From: Lysinibacillus louembei
GTDB taxonomy: Bacteria; Bacillota; Bacilli; Bacillales_A; Planococcaceae
NCBI RefSeq assembly: GCF_033880585.1
Contig: NZ_CP137624.1
Span: forward strand, 372,001-436,000
Length of the DNA stretch: 64,000 nt
Direction: 5' to 3'
The notes under the pieces are model-generated. The model was not told where the DNA came from. It searched no databases and was given only the letters and a program-made list of their open reading frames with translations. Within the stretch, counting starts at the first letter, position 1. Each line of letters opens with the position of its first letter. The translations under genes and the position numbers were made by a program. This document shows, piece after piece, positions 45,118 to 53,598 of the stretch.

Positions 45118-46683
45118 ATGGCTTTATCAATATCTGATGTAGCACGTCGCTATTCGGCGTTTATTCGTCAGCAACTTGAAGAAATGGAGCGCTTGTTGCA
45201 GCCATCATCCATAGAGGATGAGGAGCTTGTGCGTCGTGCTGTATTTTCCGTGCGAAATAAATCCGTGCTGTTTGAACGCTTTCTTCCACAAAAGGATGTG
45301 CTATTTACTGTTGTTCAAGATGTGCGCCCTGCTGAAGTAACTGTAGATTTTGGACAACAGCTTATTATATGTACATGTCCCCAGCAAAATTGCTGCCGTC
45401 ATAAGCTCGGCGTTATTTTAGGACTTTATCAATATTTAGGTTCTGTGCAGGAATGGACGAGCAAGTGGCGTGCACAAAAAAATGTTCATTTAAAATCTTT
45501 AGCGACAGAGCGAAGTCCCGAGAGCTGGCAGCGCATGGTTGACGAAGTGATGCAGCACTCACTGCATGGTGCAAAGGCAATCGAAAGCTATTCTATTTCT
45601 GCCTTATTAACAACTACACATACAAAGCTGCAACGCTATACACCACTTGAACGTGAATGGCAACCACTATTTAAATTATTTATGGAGCTCTCTGTATTGA
45701 ATAAGCTTTGGATTCATTTAAATCACACTAATTCACCTATTGATAATTATTATTTTGAAGCAGCAATGAATCATCGTTTAGACATCGTGCATACAATTGT
45801 TTCTGAGCTAGGCTCAAAATCGCGCTTATTTGCAACAGACCCATTTTACGATGCGATACAGGACCTTGTACGTGAGCTTCTTTTTGAGCGTAGTGGAAGA
45901 CCACAAATACGCTTTCAATTTTATTTAACGATTTGGACAGAAGTCTTTACTGAAAAAGCTCGCTATGAAAAAGAGTTATTTCTATTAGAGAAGTTGCATA
46001 CAACAAGTGATTTCCCAATGACTGTTAACAGAACTCTTTTCTACGTTTTATTAAAAGATTGTGAAAAGCTTGATGAGCAACTATCTTATTTAGAGCAATC
46101 ACAGCTCGCATTTTATTTGCCGATTGCTAAATTAGCATTGAAGCATTATATGGAAGGTCTCCAATTATTATTAAAGGTCATCCTACCATTTTTAGAAAAC
46201 TTTATTCATACGACTCTTGCGCCACAGCAGCGCCCATTATTTATTAAAGACATTAATGCACTTTATTCCGCTATTGAGCTATCTGAGCAAGAAGCAGTAA
46301 TACTTTATCAAGCTTTCGGTCGTTATGGCATTCAGCCTTATGCTGATTTTTTATTGCAGAAGGCACGTTATGAGGAGTGGGTAGCTCTTCAACAGTTATA
46401 TCCTTCTTCTATTAGCCATTTGGAAGCGCGCGGTTTGAAAACTGTTATTCAAGAGGCACCTGCAGCTGTCTTACCGCTTTATCATTATTATGCGTTAGAG
46501 GAGCTGCGCCAAAAATCACGCATGAATTATAAGCAGGCGATTCGCATTTGGAAATCAATGAAAAGCGCTGCAAAAAAAGCTGGCAAAATGACCTATTGGA
46601 CAAATTACATGCAAACGATGCAACAAAAATATAAACGATTGCGCGCATTGCAAGAAGAACTGGATAAAAGCAATCTCATTTAA
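45118..46683 (+). CDS. ywqB: SWIM zinc-finger protein YwqB
   Basis: About 521 residues. ATG at 45118 with AGGGGAGA upstream is preferred; the much longer in-frame ORF reads back through the Rpn gene. The SWIM motif is C85-x-C87-x5-C93-x-H95 (CTCPQQNCCRH). The rest is helical. In B. subtilis ywqB is paired with the SNF2 helicase ywqA, as here with an 11-bp gap. SWIM proteins often partner SNF2 ATPases in DNA transactions; the exact role is unknown. Confidence 0.85.
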   Translation: MALSISDVARRYSAFIRQQLEEMERLLQPSSIEDEELVRRAVFSVRNKSVLFERFLPQKDVLFTVVQDVRPAEVTVDFGQQLIICTCPQQNCCRHKLGVILGLYQYLGSVQEWTSKWRAQKNVHLKSLATERSPESWQRMVDEVMQHSLHGAKAIESYSISALLTTTHTKLQRYTPLEREWQPLFKLFMELSVLNKLWIHLNHTNSPIDNYYFEAAMNHRLDIVHTIVSELGSKSRLFATDPFYDAIQDLVRELLFERSGRPQIRFQFYLTIWTEVFTEKARYEKELFLLEKLHTTSDFPMTVNRTLFYVLLKDCEKLDEQLSYLEQSQLAFYLPIAKLALKHYMEGLQLLLKVILPFLENFIHTTLAPQQRPLFIKDINALYSAIELSEQEAVILYQAFGRYGIQPYADFLLQKARYEEWVALQQLYPSSISHLEARGLKTVIQEAPAAVLPLYHYYALEELRQKSRMNYKQAIRIWKSMKSAAKKAGKMTYWTNYMQTMQQKYKRLRALQEELDKSNLI

Positions 46684-46694
46684 GGAGTTTTTAT

Positions 46695-49445
46695 ATGACT
46701 GACATACTGATATCACCTTTTGTAAAGTCACTGCGCTTAAAAATTACAGCTCTTCAAAATGGCTTTTTCTCCATCATGGCATTACATGAGGATGGTTTAA
46801 TCGTGCCTCCAGAGAGCTGGATAGCACAGCTTTTTTATAAATATGAAGCAAATTTTTATGGGCTTACTGTATCTTTAGACGAACGCGATATTACCTTATC
46901 TACAGCTGAGCTATTAGATGTGCTCTCACCTGCTTTTAAACATCCTTTATTGCATATCATTGGCGCAGATGCTAGCTCAAATACTTTGCTGGAAAAATTC
47001 CAACAGCTTATTCCTCAGTGGACGAATAGTACGCTTTGGCAAAGCGCTTCCTTTCATGAGCAAATACTACAATTTGCTCATGATGAAGAGCGTATTTTAG
47101 CTACTGCTGCTACACAAAAGCTTGTAAGCAATGGCGTACAGCTTGATCAATTAGAGGAGCTTGTACCTTTTTTCATTAATGGCGGTTGGCCATTGCAAAC
47201 TGAGCACAATGCTGATGGCTTAAAGGTGGCACTACGTTTAAGTGAACCGGATGAAACAAGCCAGCAGTGGCTTTTAGAAACGATTTTAATTACCTCAACA
47301 GAAAGGCATTGGACACCCGCTATACGCAAACGTGAACTGGCAATTGAAGAAGCATTGCCTGATAAGTGGAAAGCTGCCGCTGCTGATATCGCTGCTATCC
47401 AACAACAAATGGCATCATTACTAACTGTAGATGATATAAATGGTGAAAGCTTTATTTATCATCCGCTCACAGATGAGCAAGTAAAGGGCTTTTTGCGTAA
47501 TGATATTGCCGTTTTACAGGCGCTCAGCTACGAAATTGTTTTACCTGCTTGGTTAAAGGAGCTGAAGCAATCGAAAATGCGAGTGCAAGTAAGTGCAGGT
47601 CAAGCATCTACTCGCTCTGTAGCAAGTCTTGATGATGTGTTAACATTCAAATGGCAATTTTCAATGAATGGTGAAAATATTTCTGCTGAACAGTTCCAAA
47701 AGCTTGTCGATGAAAAGCGCGAATTTATGCGAATTGGTACGGAATGGTTCCGCATTGATGCAGCTTGGATGCAAGAAATGCGTGAGCTTATGGATAAGGC
47801 GACTAATGAGCAATGGACAGTTAAAGAGTTGTTATTTAGAGAACTACCTGAAACGTTAACTGCACCCGCTGAGGAATTGGATGAAGACGATGCAGAACGT
47901 GATGACCCTATACTAGCGTTCCAAATCCAACAATCTTTGCAAAACTATTTACAGCAGCTACAGGAGAAACAAGGCTTACCTACTATTCCTGTACCTAGCC
48001 AGCTAGAAGCTGAGCTGCGACCATATCAGCAGCAAGGTTTTGAGTGGCTCGTCTTTATGCGTGAGCAAAAATTCGGGGCTTGCTTAGCAGATGATATGGG
48101 GCTAGGAAAAACGATTCAAACGATTAGCTATCTTTTATATACAGTAAATATGCTCAATGTCACAGAGCCTGCGATTATCATTTGCCCGACCTCAGTTTTA
48201 GGCAATTGGCAAAAAGAGCTAGCACGCTTTGCACCTTCTTTAAATGTTTATACACATTATGGAGCAAATCGCTTAAAGGATGAAACGCTGCGCGATGAAA
48301 TCCAGCGTGAGAAGCCTCATATTATCGTATCAACATATGGCACAGTTTCACAGGATGTGGAGTTTTTACAGTATTTCAATTGGTCGAGCATTATTTTAGA
48401 TGAGGCACAAAATATTAAAAACATGCAAACCATCCAATCACGTGCAATTCGTAAGCTGCGTGGTGAGCATCATATCGCATTAACAGGTACACCTGTGGAA
48501 AACCGCTTGTCAGAGCTTTGGGCAATTTTTGATTTTATTCATAAAGGTTATCTCGGTAGCTTTAGCAAGTTTCAAGAGCAGTTTATTTTACCGATTGAAC
48601 GCGATGATTCCGAGCAGCATAAGGAGCAGCTGCGTGCAAAAATTCAGCCATTTTTACTCCGTCGGACAAAGCGCGATTCAGACTTAATGCTCAATTTACC
48701 TGAAAAACAAGAAATGCCAGAATTTTGCCCATTAACTGCTGAGCAAGCTGCCTTATATGAAAGCTATATTGAGGATACGGCAGCACAGCTTGAGCAGTTA
48801 ACAGGCTTTGAAAAAAGAGGGCGCATTTTAAAAATGCTTAATAAATTAAAGCAGCTATGTAATCACCCTGCACTTTATTTAAAGGAGCCTTTTGATGATG
48901 CGGAGACGATGTTAAGCCGTTCTGTGAAGCTAAGACGTATTGTCGATTTAACGGCTGAAATCGTTCATAACGGAGAGCAATGTTTAATTTTCACGCAATA
49001 TATTGGCATGGGCAATATTTTACAGCATTGCTTTGCTGAGCTGTACGATATTGATGTACCGTTTTTAACAGGTAGCATGCCAAAGCAACAGCGCGATCGC
49101 TTAGTAGAGGCATTTCAAGCTGGGGCATTTCCAATTTTTATTTTGTCCTTAAAAGCTGGGGGAACAGGGTTAAATTTAACAGCTGCAAACCATGTATTGC
49201 ATGCGGATCGCTGGTGGAATCCTGCAGTGGAAAACCAAGCAACAGATCGCGCATATCGAATCGGACAAACACAATTTGTACAGGTCCATAAATTTATAAC
49301 AATTGGTACAATTGAAGAAAAAATTGATAAAATGCTCACGATAAAATCAGCTTTGTCAGAGGAGCTTATCCAATCAAGTAAATGGATTACTGAGCTGCAA
49401 GATGATGAGCTACGCGAGCTTTTTGCGCTTGATTTAGTAAAATAA
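46695..49445 (+). CDS. ywqA: SNF2-family DNA helicase YwqA
   Basis: 916 residues. The N-terminal ~430 residues are a helicase-associated bacterial SNF2 region. The ATPase core has DDMGLGKTIQ (Walker A), LDEAQNIKN (DEAQ box), LTGTPVENRLSELW and SLKAGGTGLNLT. Motif VI is NPAVENQATDRAYRIGQ. It is a dsDNA translocase or remodeller, probably in replication or repair. It is co-transcribed with ywqB and followed by a strong terminator. Confidence 0.92.
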   Translation: MTDILISPFVKSLRLKITALQNGFFSIMALHEDGLIVPPESWIAQLFYKYEANFYGLTVSLDERDITLSTAELLDVLSPAFKHPLLHIIGADASSNTLLEKFQQLIPQWTNSTLWQSASFHEQILQFAHDEERILATAATQKLVSNGVQLDQLEELVPFFINGGWPLQTEHNADGLKVALRLSEPDETSQQWLLETILITSTERHWTPAIRKRELAIEEALPDKWKAAAADIAAIQQQMASLLTVDDINGESFIYHPLTDEQVKGFLRNDIAVLQALSYEIVLPAWLKELKQSKMRVQVSAGQASTRSVASLDDVLTFKWQFSMNGENISAEQFQKLVDEKREFMRIGTEWFRIDAAWMQEMRELMDKATNEQWTVKELLFRELPETLTAPAEELDEDDAERDDPILAFQIQQSLQNYLQQLQEKQGLPTIPVPSQLEAELRPYQQQGFEWLVFMREQKFGACLADDMGLGKTIQTISYLLYTVNMLNVTEPAIIICPTSVLGNWQKELARFAPSLNVYTHYGANRLKDETLRDEIQREKPHIIVSTYGTVSQDVEFLQYFNWSSIILDEAQNIKNMQTIQSRAIRKLRGEHHIALTGTPVENRLSELWAIFDFIHKGYLGSFSKFQEQFILPIERDDSEQHKEQLRAKIQPFLLRRTKRDSDLMLNLPEKQEMPEFCPLTAEQAALYESYIEDTAAQLEQLTGFEKRGRILKMLNKLKQLCNHPALYLKEPFDDAETMLSRSVKLRRIVDLTAEIVHNGEQCLIFTQYIGMGNILQHCFAELYDIDVPFLTGSMPKQQRDRLVEAFQAGAFPIFILSLKAGGTGLNLTAANHVLHADRWWNPAVENQATDRAYRIGQTQFVQVHKFITIGTIEEKIDKMLTIKSALSEELIQSSKWITELQDDELRELFALDLVK

Positions 49446-49449
49446 AACG

Positions 49450-49487
49450 AAAGCGTCCTATCTTTGCGCCAAAAGATAGGACGCTTT
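49450..49487 (+). terminator. Terminator of ywqB-ywqA
   Basis: AAAGCGTCCTATCTTT (49450-49465) pairs with 49472-49487, ending in TTTT. It lies 4 nt after the stop codon. Confidence 0.9.
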
Positions 49488-49521
49488 TAGGTTCTCTGTT
49501 ATTCAGTTGTATTTTTTAATT

Positions 49522-49544
49522 GTGCTCCTGCGGTTACTCGTCGC
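49522..49544. repeat. Intergenic repeat, copy 2
   Basis: GTGCTCCTGCGGTTACTCGT then CGC. It matches the reverse complement of 42141-42175 except that the internal palindrome is absent. It lies between ywqA and ssbB, which are convergent; the rest of 49488-49636 is non-coding. Confidence 0.5.
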
Positions 49545-49636
49545 AGAAAAGATTATTATGCGATTAAGAGGTAGGTTTTCGCACTCCTTTCTAATTGTTT
49601 TAAGATAGAGGTTAGTTAGTTTTGTGGAAGTTCTTT

Positions 49637-50056
49637 TTACAGATTAGTTGACAGTGTATCTTCAGGTAAAACAAAGTGTTCCATGACGTGCTGCATTTCA
49701 TCGCTGGACTCCTCAGGTGGATTGTTTGCAGGCACGCTCTGTTTCAGTGCATAAAATCGGACGCTTTCTGCTAAAACATCCATCGCAAAAACACGGTTAT
49801 TTTCTTTGTTCACATAGGAGCGTGTATGTAAGCGCCCGTTTATCCCAATTAAAGAACCTTTCCCGCAATATTTCGCAATATGTTCTGCTAGCCTTCCCCA
49901 TGCGACACACAAAACATAATCTGCATCTACACTGCCCTCGCTATTGCGGTAATTGCGATTAATGGCTAATACGAAGCTCGTTTGTACTTTCGTATCAGAT
50001 AATTGCCTTAGCTGTGGATTTTTTGTTAAACGTCCAACAAGTCCGATTTGATTCAT
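49637..50056 (-). CDS. ssbB: Single-stranded DNA-binding protein SsbB
   Basis: 139 residues, OB fold at 1-105: MNQIGLVGRLTKNPQLRQL, then FVLAINRNYRN and YVLCVAWGRLAEHIAKYCGKGSL with typical aromatic contacts. The C-terminus (PEDTLSTNL) lacks the acidic DDDLPF-type tip of SsbA, which fits SsbB, the competence-associated paralogue. Its place beside ywpF matches ywpH/ssbB in B. subtilis. In that species it is ComK-dependent; an AT-box upstream may be relevant. Confidence 0.9.
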   Translation of the reverse strand: MNQIGLVGRLTKNPQLRQLSDTKVQTSFVLAINRNYRNSEGSVDADYVLCVAWGRLAEHIAKYCGKGSLIGINGRLHTRSYVNKENNRVFAMDVLAESVRFYALKQSVPANNPPEESSDEMQHVMEHFVLPEDTLSTNL

Positions 50057-50170
50057 TTATTCACCTCCTTCGTTAGCACTACTATACATGATGATGATTT
50101 TATTTGGCAAAATCTGAAAAATCATATTTGCTAACATTTTAGGGGGTTAAATTTTAAATTTCGACATTGC

Positions 50171-50183
50171 AAAAATTTATTTT
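50171..50183. promoter_or_regulatory. AAAA-N5-TTTT box upstream of ssbB (possible ComK half-site)
   Basis: AAAAATTTATTTT fits the ComK AT-box pattern. A degenerate second box (TAAATTTTAAATT) lies about 10-20 bp closer to ssbB. In AT-rich DNA this may be chance. Confidence 0.25.
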
Positions 50184-50338
50184 GATCTATTTTAGCTTGC
50201 TAATACATTGCTCTGACAAGCGATAGCCGCAATATATCGAAAAATTAAGTTTCGCATTTTTTGTATGCTATACTAAAAGTAGATTCATTTCCAGAACAAA
50301 TATTGAGGCTTTAACTATTATGAAGGGAGGCTGCTCGT

Positions 50339-50767
50339 TTGAAGACATTTAAACTAATGGCATTTCATTTATTAAATGAAGAGGCTATTCAGCCCATTCA
50401 CATTATTGATGGCTTGACAATTAACTTAGAGGATAGCCATCAAACTTGGGTGCTTGAGCTGTTTATTCCAAATGAGTACTATTCAATTTTTAAAACGTTA
50501 GAGGACAATCAAACTGTATTTGACGCACATGCTGTTATTTCCTTTCCAGATAATGAACCCGCACCATTTTCTTTAATAGTTAGTGCCATTACCGAAATCG
50601 GTGATCGCTTATCCGTATTATTAAAAGGCTCGATTAAAGCCCGACGCCAAAAATATGCAGAGCAATTATTGCAGCAGCTATTAGAGGAAGGTTTATCGAA
50701 TGATGAGCTATTGCAGCGTTTCCAGCATGATATGAAGGAGCGCCCAAAGTTAAATAAACAGCAATAG
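50339..50767 (+). CDS. ywpF: YwpF-family protein
   Basis: 142 residues. TTG start with AAGGGAGG eight bases upstream. The N-terminus MKTFKLMAFHLLNE and the alpha/beta body match the YwpF-like family; the C-terminal 40 residues are charged and helical (LLQQLLEEGLSNDELLQRF). The function is unknown. Adjacency to ssbB is conserved with B. subtilis. Confidence 0.8.
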   Translation: MKTFKLMAFHLLNEEAIQPIHIIDGLTINLEDSHQTWVLELFIPNEYYSIFKTLEDNQTVFDAHAVISFPDNEPAPFSLIVSAITEIGDRLSVLLKGSIKARRQKYAEQLLQQLLEEGLSNDELLQRFQHDMKERPKLNKQQ

Positions 50768-50797
50768 TCACAATTGACACTTTGATTAATTGAAAGA

Positions 50798-50872
50798 GTT
50801 GTCTGAAAGGCGTGTAGCTAATGCACATTTTTCAGGCAACGATATGCTTTCAGACAAAATAATTTTTTGTTC
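50798..50872 (+). terminator. Terminator-like region with alternative hairpins after ywpF
   Basis: GTTGTCTGAAAG (50798-50809) can pair with TTTCAGGCAAC (about 50830-50840) or, more fully, with CTTTCAGACAA (50847-50857). A TTTTTTGTT tract (50863-50871) follows. Confidence 0.55.
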
Positions 50873-50900
50873 TAGAAATCGGGGCATTTGTTTGTGATTT

Positions 50901-51720
50901 CTCGGGTTATTTGCGACTTCTCCGATTTATTGGCGGCTTCCCAGATTTATTTGCGACTTCTCGAATTTATTTGCGACTTCCCAGACTTATTTGCGACTTC
51001 TCGGATTTATTTGTGATTTCTCGAATTTATTTGCGACTTCTCGAATTTATTTGCGACTTCCCGGATTTATTTGCGGATTCCACGATTTATTTGCGACTTC
51101 TCAAATTTATTGGCGGCTTCTCGGATTTATTTGCGACTTCCCGGATTTATTTGCGGCTTCTCAAACTTATTTGCGACTTCTCAAATTTATTGGCGGCTTC
51201 TCGGATTTATTTGTGACTTCTCGAATTTATTTGCGACTTCCCAGATTTATTTGCGGATTCTCCGATTTATTTGTGACTTCTCGAATTTATTTGCGGATTC
51301 TCCGATTTATTTGCGACTTCTAGGATTTATTTGCGACTCCCCAGACTTATTTGCGATTTCTCAAATTTATTTGCGACTCCCCAGACTTATTTGCGATTTC
51401 TCAAATTTATTTGCGACTTCCCGGATTTATTTGCGGATTCTCCGATTTATTTGTGACTTCTCGAATTTATTTGCGGATTCTCCGATTTATTTGCGACTTC
51501 TAGGATTTATTTGCGACTCCCCAGACTTATTTGCGATTTCTCAAATTTATTTGCGACTCCCCAGACTTATTTGCGATTTCTCAAATTTATTTGCGACTTC
51601 CCAGATTTATTTGCGGATTCTCCGATTTATTTGTGACTTCTCGGATTTATTTGCGACTTCCCAGACTTATTTGCGATTTCTCAGGTTTATTTGCGACTTC
51701 CCACATTTATTTGCGACTTT
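50901..51720. repeat. Array of 41 phased 20-bp tandem repeats
   Basis: Every 20 bases from 50901 to 51720 begins a new unit without a single indel. The common unit is TTTATTTGCGACTTCTCGGA (rotated). The core ATTTATTTGCGACTTC is nearly constant, while the remaining four to five bases vary within a narrow set (TCGG, TCGA, CCAG, CCGG, TCAA, TCCG). A higher-order period of nine units is visible: 51241-51420 and 51421-51600 differ at one base, and the same marker unit recurs at 51061 and 51601. Degenerate units flank the array at 50881 and 51721. Because 20 is not a multiple of 3, ORFs appear in all frames and none has an RBS. It lies between the ywpF terminator and the lipoprotein terminator. Confidence 0.95.
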
Positions 51721-51753
51721 CCCCGCTTTATTAACTTAATAATACCCATTAGA

Positions 51754-51789
51754 AAAAACCAAAAGCGCTGTGAAGCACTTTTGGTTTTT
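51754..51789 (-). terminator. Terminator of the small lipoprotein gene
   Basis: AAAAACCAAAAG (51754-51765) pairs with CTTTTGGTTTTT (51778-51789); it ends 2 nt before the stop codon and is followed on the minus strand by TCTAATG after a T-run. Confidence 0.85.
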
Positions 51790-51791
51790 CT

Positions 51792-52148
51792 TTAGCGGTT
51801 ATCTACATTGTTGCGATCACGCATATCTGCTGGGTCCTCGATAATGTCTTCTTCGTTGACACGACGTTCAATTACGCGGCCATCGTTATCGACACCATCG
51901 TTAGGGGCAACGCGATCCACCTCGGCACCATTTCGTTCATCACGTAGGGCTGGAGGCACTGTGCTGTTAGGGGCACTATTGATTTCGTTATTGTAGCGTG
52001 GTGTATAGTTATCATCGATAACATCATCCACCCCTCGACGAATTTCCTTTGCTGGGGTATCGTCATTCATCGCATTACGGTCCCCTGCGTTACAGCCAGC
52101 TAAAAAAGATGTAGCAAGTAATGCTGCTGCTAAAAAGCCTTTCCACAT
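51792..52148 (-). CDS. Small acidic lipoprotein
   Basis: 118 residues. The signal peptide and lipobox LAGC (Cys about 19) are clear. The mature part is highly charged and rich in Asp, Asn and Arg (IRRGVDDVIDDNYTP, VIERRVNEEDIIEDPADM), probably disordered. I recognise no family. It would be anchored on the outer face of the membrane. It is monocistronic. Confidence 0.75.
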   Translation of the reverse strand: MWKGFLAAALLATSFLAGCNAGDRNAMNDDTPAKEIRRGVDDVIDDNYTPRYNNEINSAPNSTVPPALRDERNGAEVDRVAPNDGVDNDGRVIERRVNEEDIIEDPADMRDRNNVDNR

Positions 52149-52245
52149 AAAAATTCCCTCCTTTCCATGGACTCAATATGATCAATACTTGATCATTCAT
52201 TAGAGTGCCCTGGAACGAAGGGAACTATCCGAACATTTTATAGAT

Positions 52246-52629
52246 CTATTTCAATTTTTCTTTTAACAATTGCTCAACATATGCGGCTTCTGCCTTACAG
52301 CCATATTTGTAATTTGTGCCTAATTTTTTTTGCAGTTTTTCAATGGAGTCAATTTGCTTCTTTGTCGGCGCTTCATCTAAAATTTTCGCCATCACTTCAT
52401 CCACTTTTTTTGCTATTTCATTATGAAATTCTTCACTCACTAATACTTCGTGAGGTACTTTATCAAACCAAGCTGCATTTTCTGTGAAGTATTGTTGCCA
52501 GCTTGCCATAAAGTCTTCCATTGAAAATTTATCTTCATCCCAACCAATACTCGCTAAATAAAGCTCAAATGATGTGGAAATTGATCGTGTAATACTTATC
52601 TTTACACCTGAAGACAGTTCTTTATACAT
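52246..52629 (-). CDS. Conserved-looking hypothetical protein
   Basis: 127 residues, soluble, mostly helical; ATG at 52629 with the strong RBS AGGAGGT. The N-terminal half is Trp/Phe-rich (FMASWQQYFTENAAWF). The C-terminal segment TKKQIDSIEKLQKKLG has the look of a small DNA- or protein-binding helical module. I cannot name the family. It stands alone between the lipoprotein gene and fabZ. Confidence 0.6.
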   Translation of the reverse strand: MYKELSSGVKISITRSISTSFELYLASIGWDEDKFSMEDFMASWQQYFTENAAWFDKVPHEVLVSEEFHNEIAKKVDEVMAKILDEAPTKKQIDSIEKLQKKLGTNYKYGCKAEAAYVEQLLKEKLK

Positions 52630-52772
52630 AAAAATTTAAACCTCCTACGTTTAAAAAGCCAACCCCTCAAAACTCAACTTATATATCTTATAATTTTTTC
52701 TTCATAAATGCAAATAGCACTAAAATATGTGAAAAAATTGTCTATACAACCATTGTTACTTAGACAAAGCCA

Positions 52773-53210
52773 TCATTTTGGTTGCTCTGGACCAATTGCA
52801 AATAAAATATCCGTTTCACATACTAGCTCGCCATCGACAGTTGCAACAGCGTGTCCTTTACCCATTTGACCGCGTAGCTTGACAAACTCTACTTCCATTT
52901 TCAATTGATCACCTGGCACTACTTGACGTTTGAAGCGACAATTATCAACGCCTGTTAAAAAGACAATGCGGCCTTTAAAATCATCTGAGCTTAGCAGCGC
53001 TACGCCACCTACTTGTGCGAGAGCCTCAACAATAAGAACGCCTGGCATTACTGGATAGCCCGGAAAATGACCATTAAAGAAATCCTCATTAATCGTTACA
53101 TTTTTAATGCCTACTGCGCGTTTGCCTACTTCAATTTCTAAAACGCGATCAACTAATAAAAATGGGTAACGATGTGGTAAAATCGCTTGAATTTGTTCTG
53201 CATTTAACAT
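52773..53210 (-). CDS. fabZ: 3-hydroxyacyl-ACP dehydratase FabZ
   Basis: About 145 residues. It dehydrates 3-hydroxyacyl-ACP in fatty acid synthesis. [13 protein letters not shown] is followed by the catalytic [21 protein letters not shown] (His and Glu). ATG at 53210 has GGAGG upstream; the longer ORF lacks support. The position after flhP matches B. subtilis (ywpB). Confidence 0.95.
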   Translation of the reverse strand: MLNAEQIQAILPHRYPFLLVDRVLEIEVGKRAVGIKNVTINEDFFNGHFPGYPVMPGVLIVEALAQVGGVALLSSDDFKGRIVFLTGVDNCRFKRQVVPGDQLKMEVEFVKLRGQMGKGHAVATVDGELVCETDILFAIGPEQPK

Positions 53211-53301
53211 AAAAATTCCTCCACTCATGTTCACTATTATGTATATTGTGCTCATTTAGTGAGATGGAGCTGTCTTTTAAGACAACTCCAAACTAGAGCA
53301 T

Positions 53302-53580
53302 TTATTCTTTTCCTTCAATAATATCAAATATATGTTGCCAAGTGCTCCATTTTAATGCATCGCTCGGTTCTCCGCTTCCAAGAAAGCCGTAGCCAAACAT
53401 CACGCCACCTGCTGCTGCACAAAGCAATAAAGCTAAGACAAGTACAATTCGCAACCAAATAGGAATTAAGCGTATTTGTACCCAGCGCGCTCTTCTCGCT
53501 CTTTCACTTGGCTCTGTTTCCTCGTTACGTCTGCTTCTCTTTTTAGGAGCTACATCTTGTTCATTGAATTCGTTCGTCAT
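53302..53580 (-). CDS. EpuA-family small membrane protein
   Basis: 92 residues: a basic, charged N-terminus, one membrane helix (about 44-66, IVLVLALLLCAAAGGVMFGY) and the tail WSTWQHIFDIIEGKE. This is the small protein often annotated DNA-directed RNA polymerase subunit beta in Bacillales, beside flhP. That label is historical; the function is unclear. It follows flhP by 18 bp. Confidence 0.75.
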   Translation of the reverse strand: MTNEFNEQDVAPKKRSRRNEETEPSERARRARWVQIRLIPIWLRIVLVLALLLCAAAGGVMFGYGFLGSGEPSDALKWSTWQHIFDIIEGKE

Positions 53581-53598
53581 TTCTTATACTCCTCATGC

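Noticed and set aside
50901-51720. CRISPR array
   Set aside because: Units are 20 bp with only 4-5 variable bases drawn from a small set. There are no unique spacers, and no cas genes are in the window.
50911-51739. ORFs of 67 to 222 codons in the 20-bp repeat array (RFICDFSDLF-type repeats)
   Set aside because: The same repeat is open in all three forward frames because 20 is not a multiple of 3. There is no RBS and the composition is a by-product of the repeat, so I do not call proteins.
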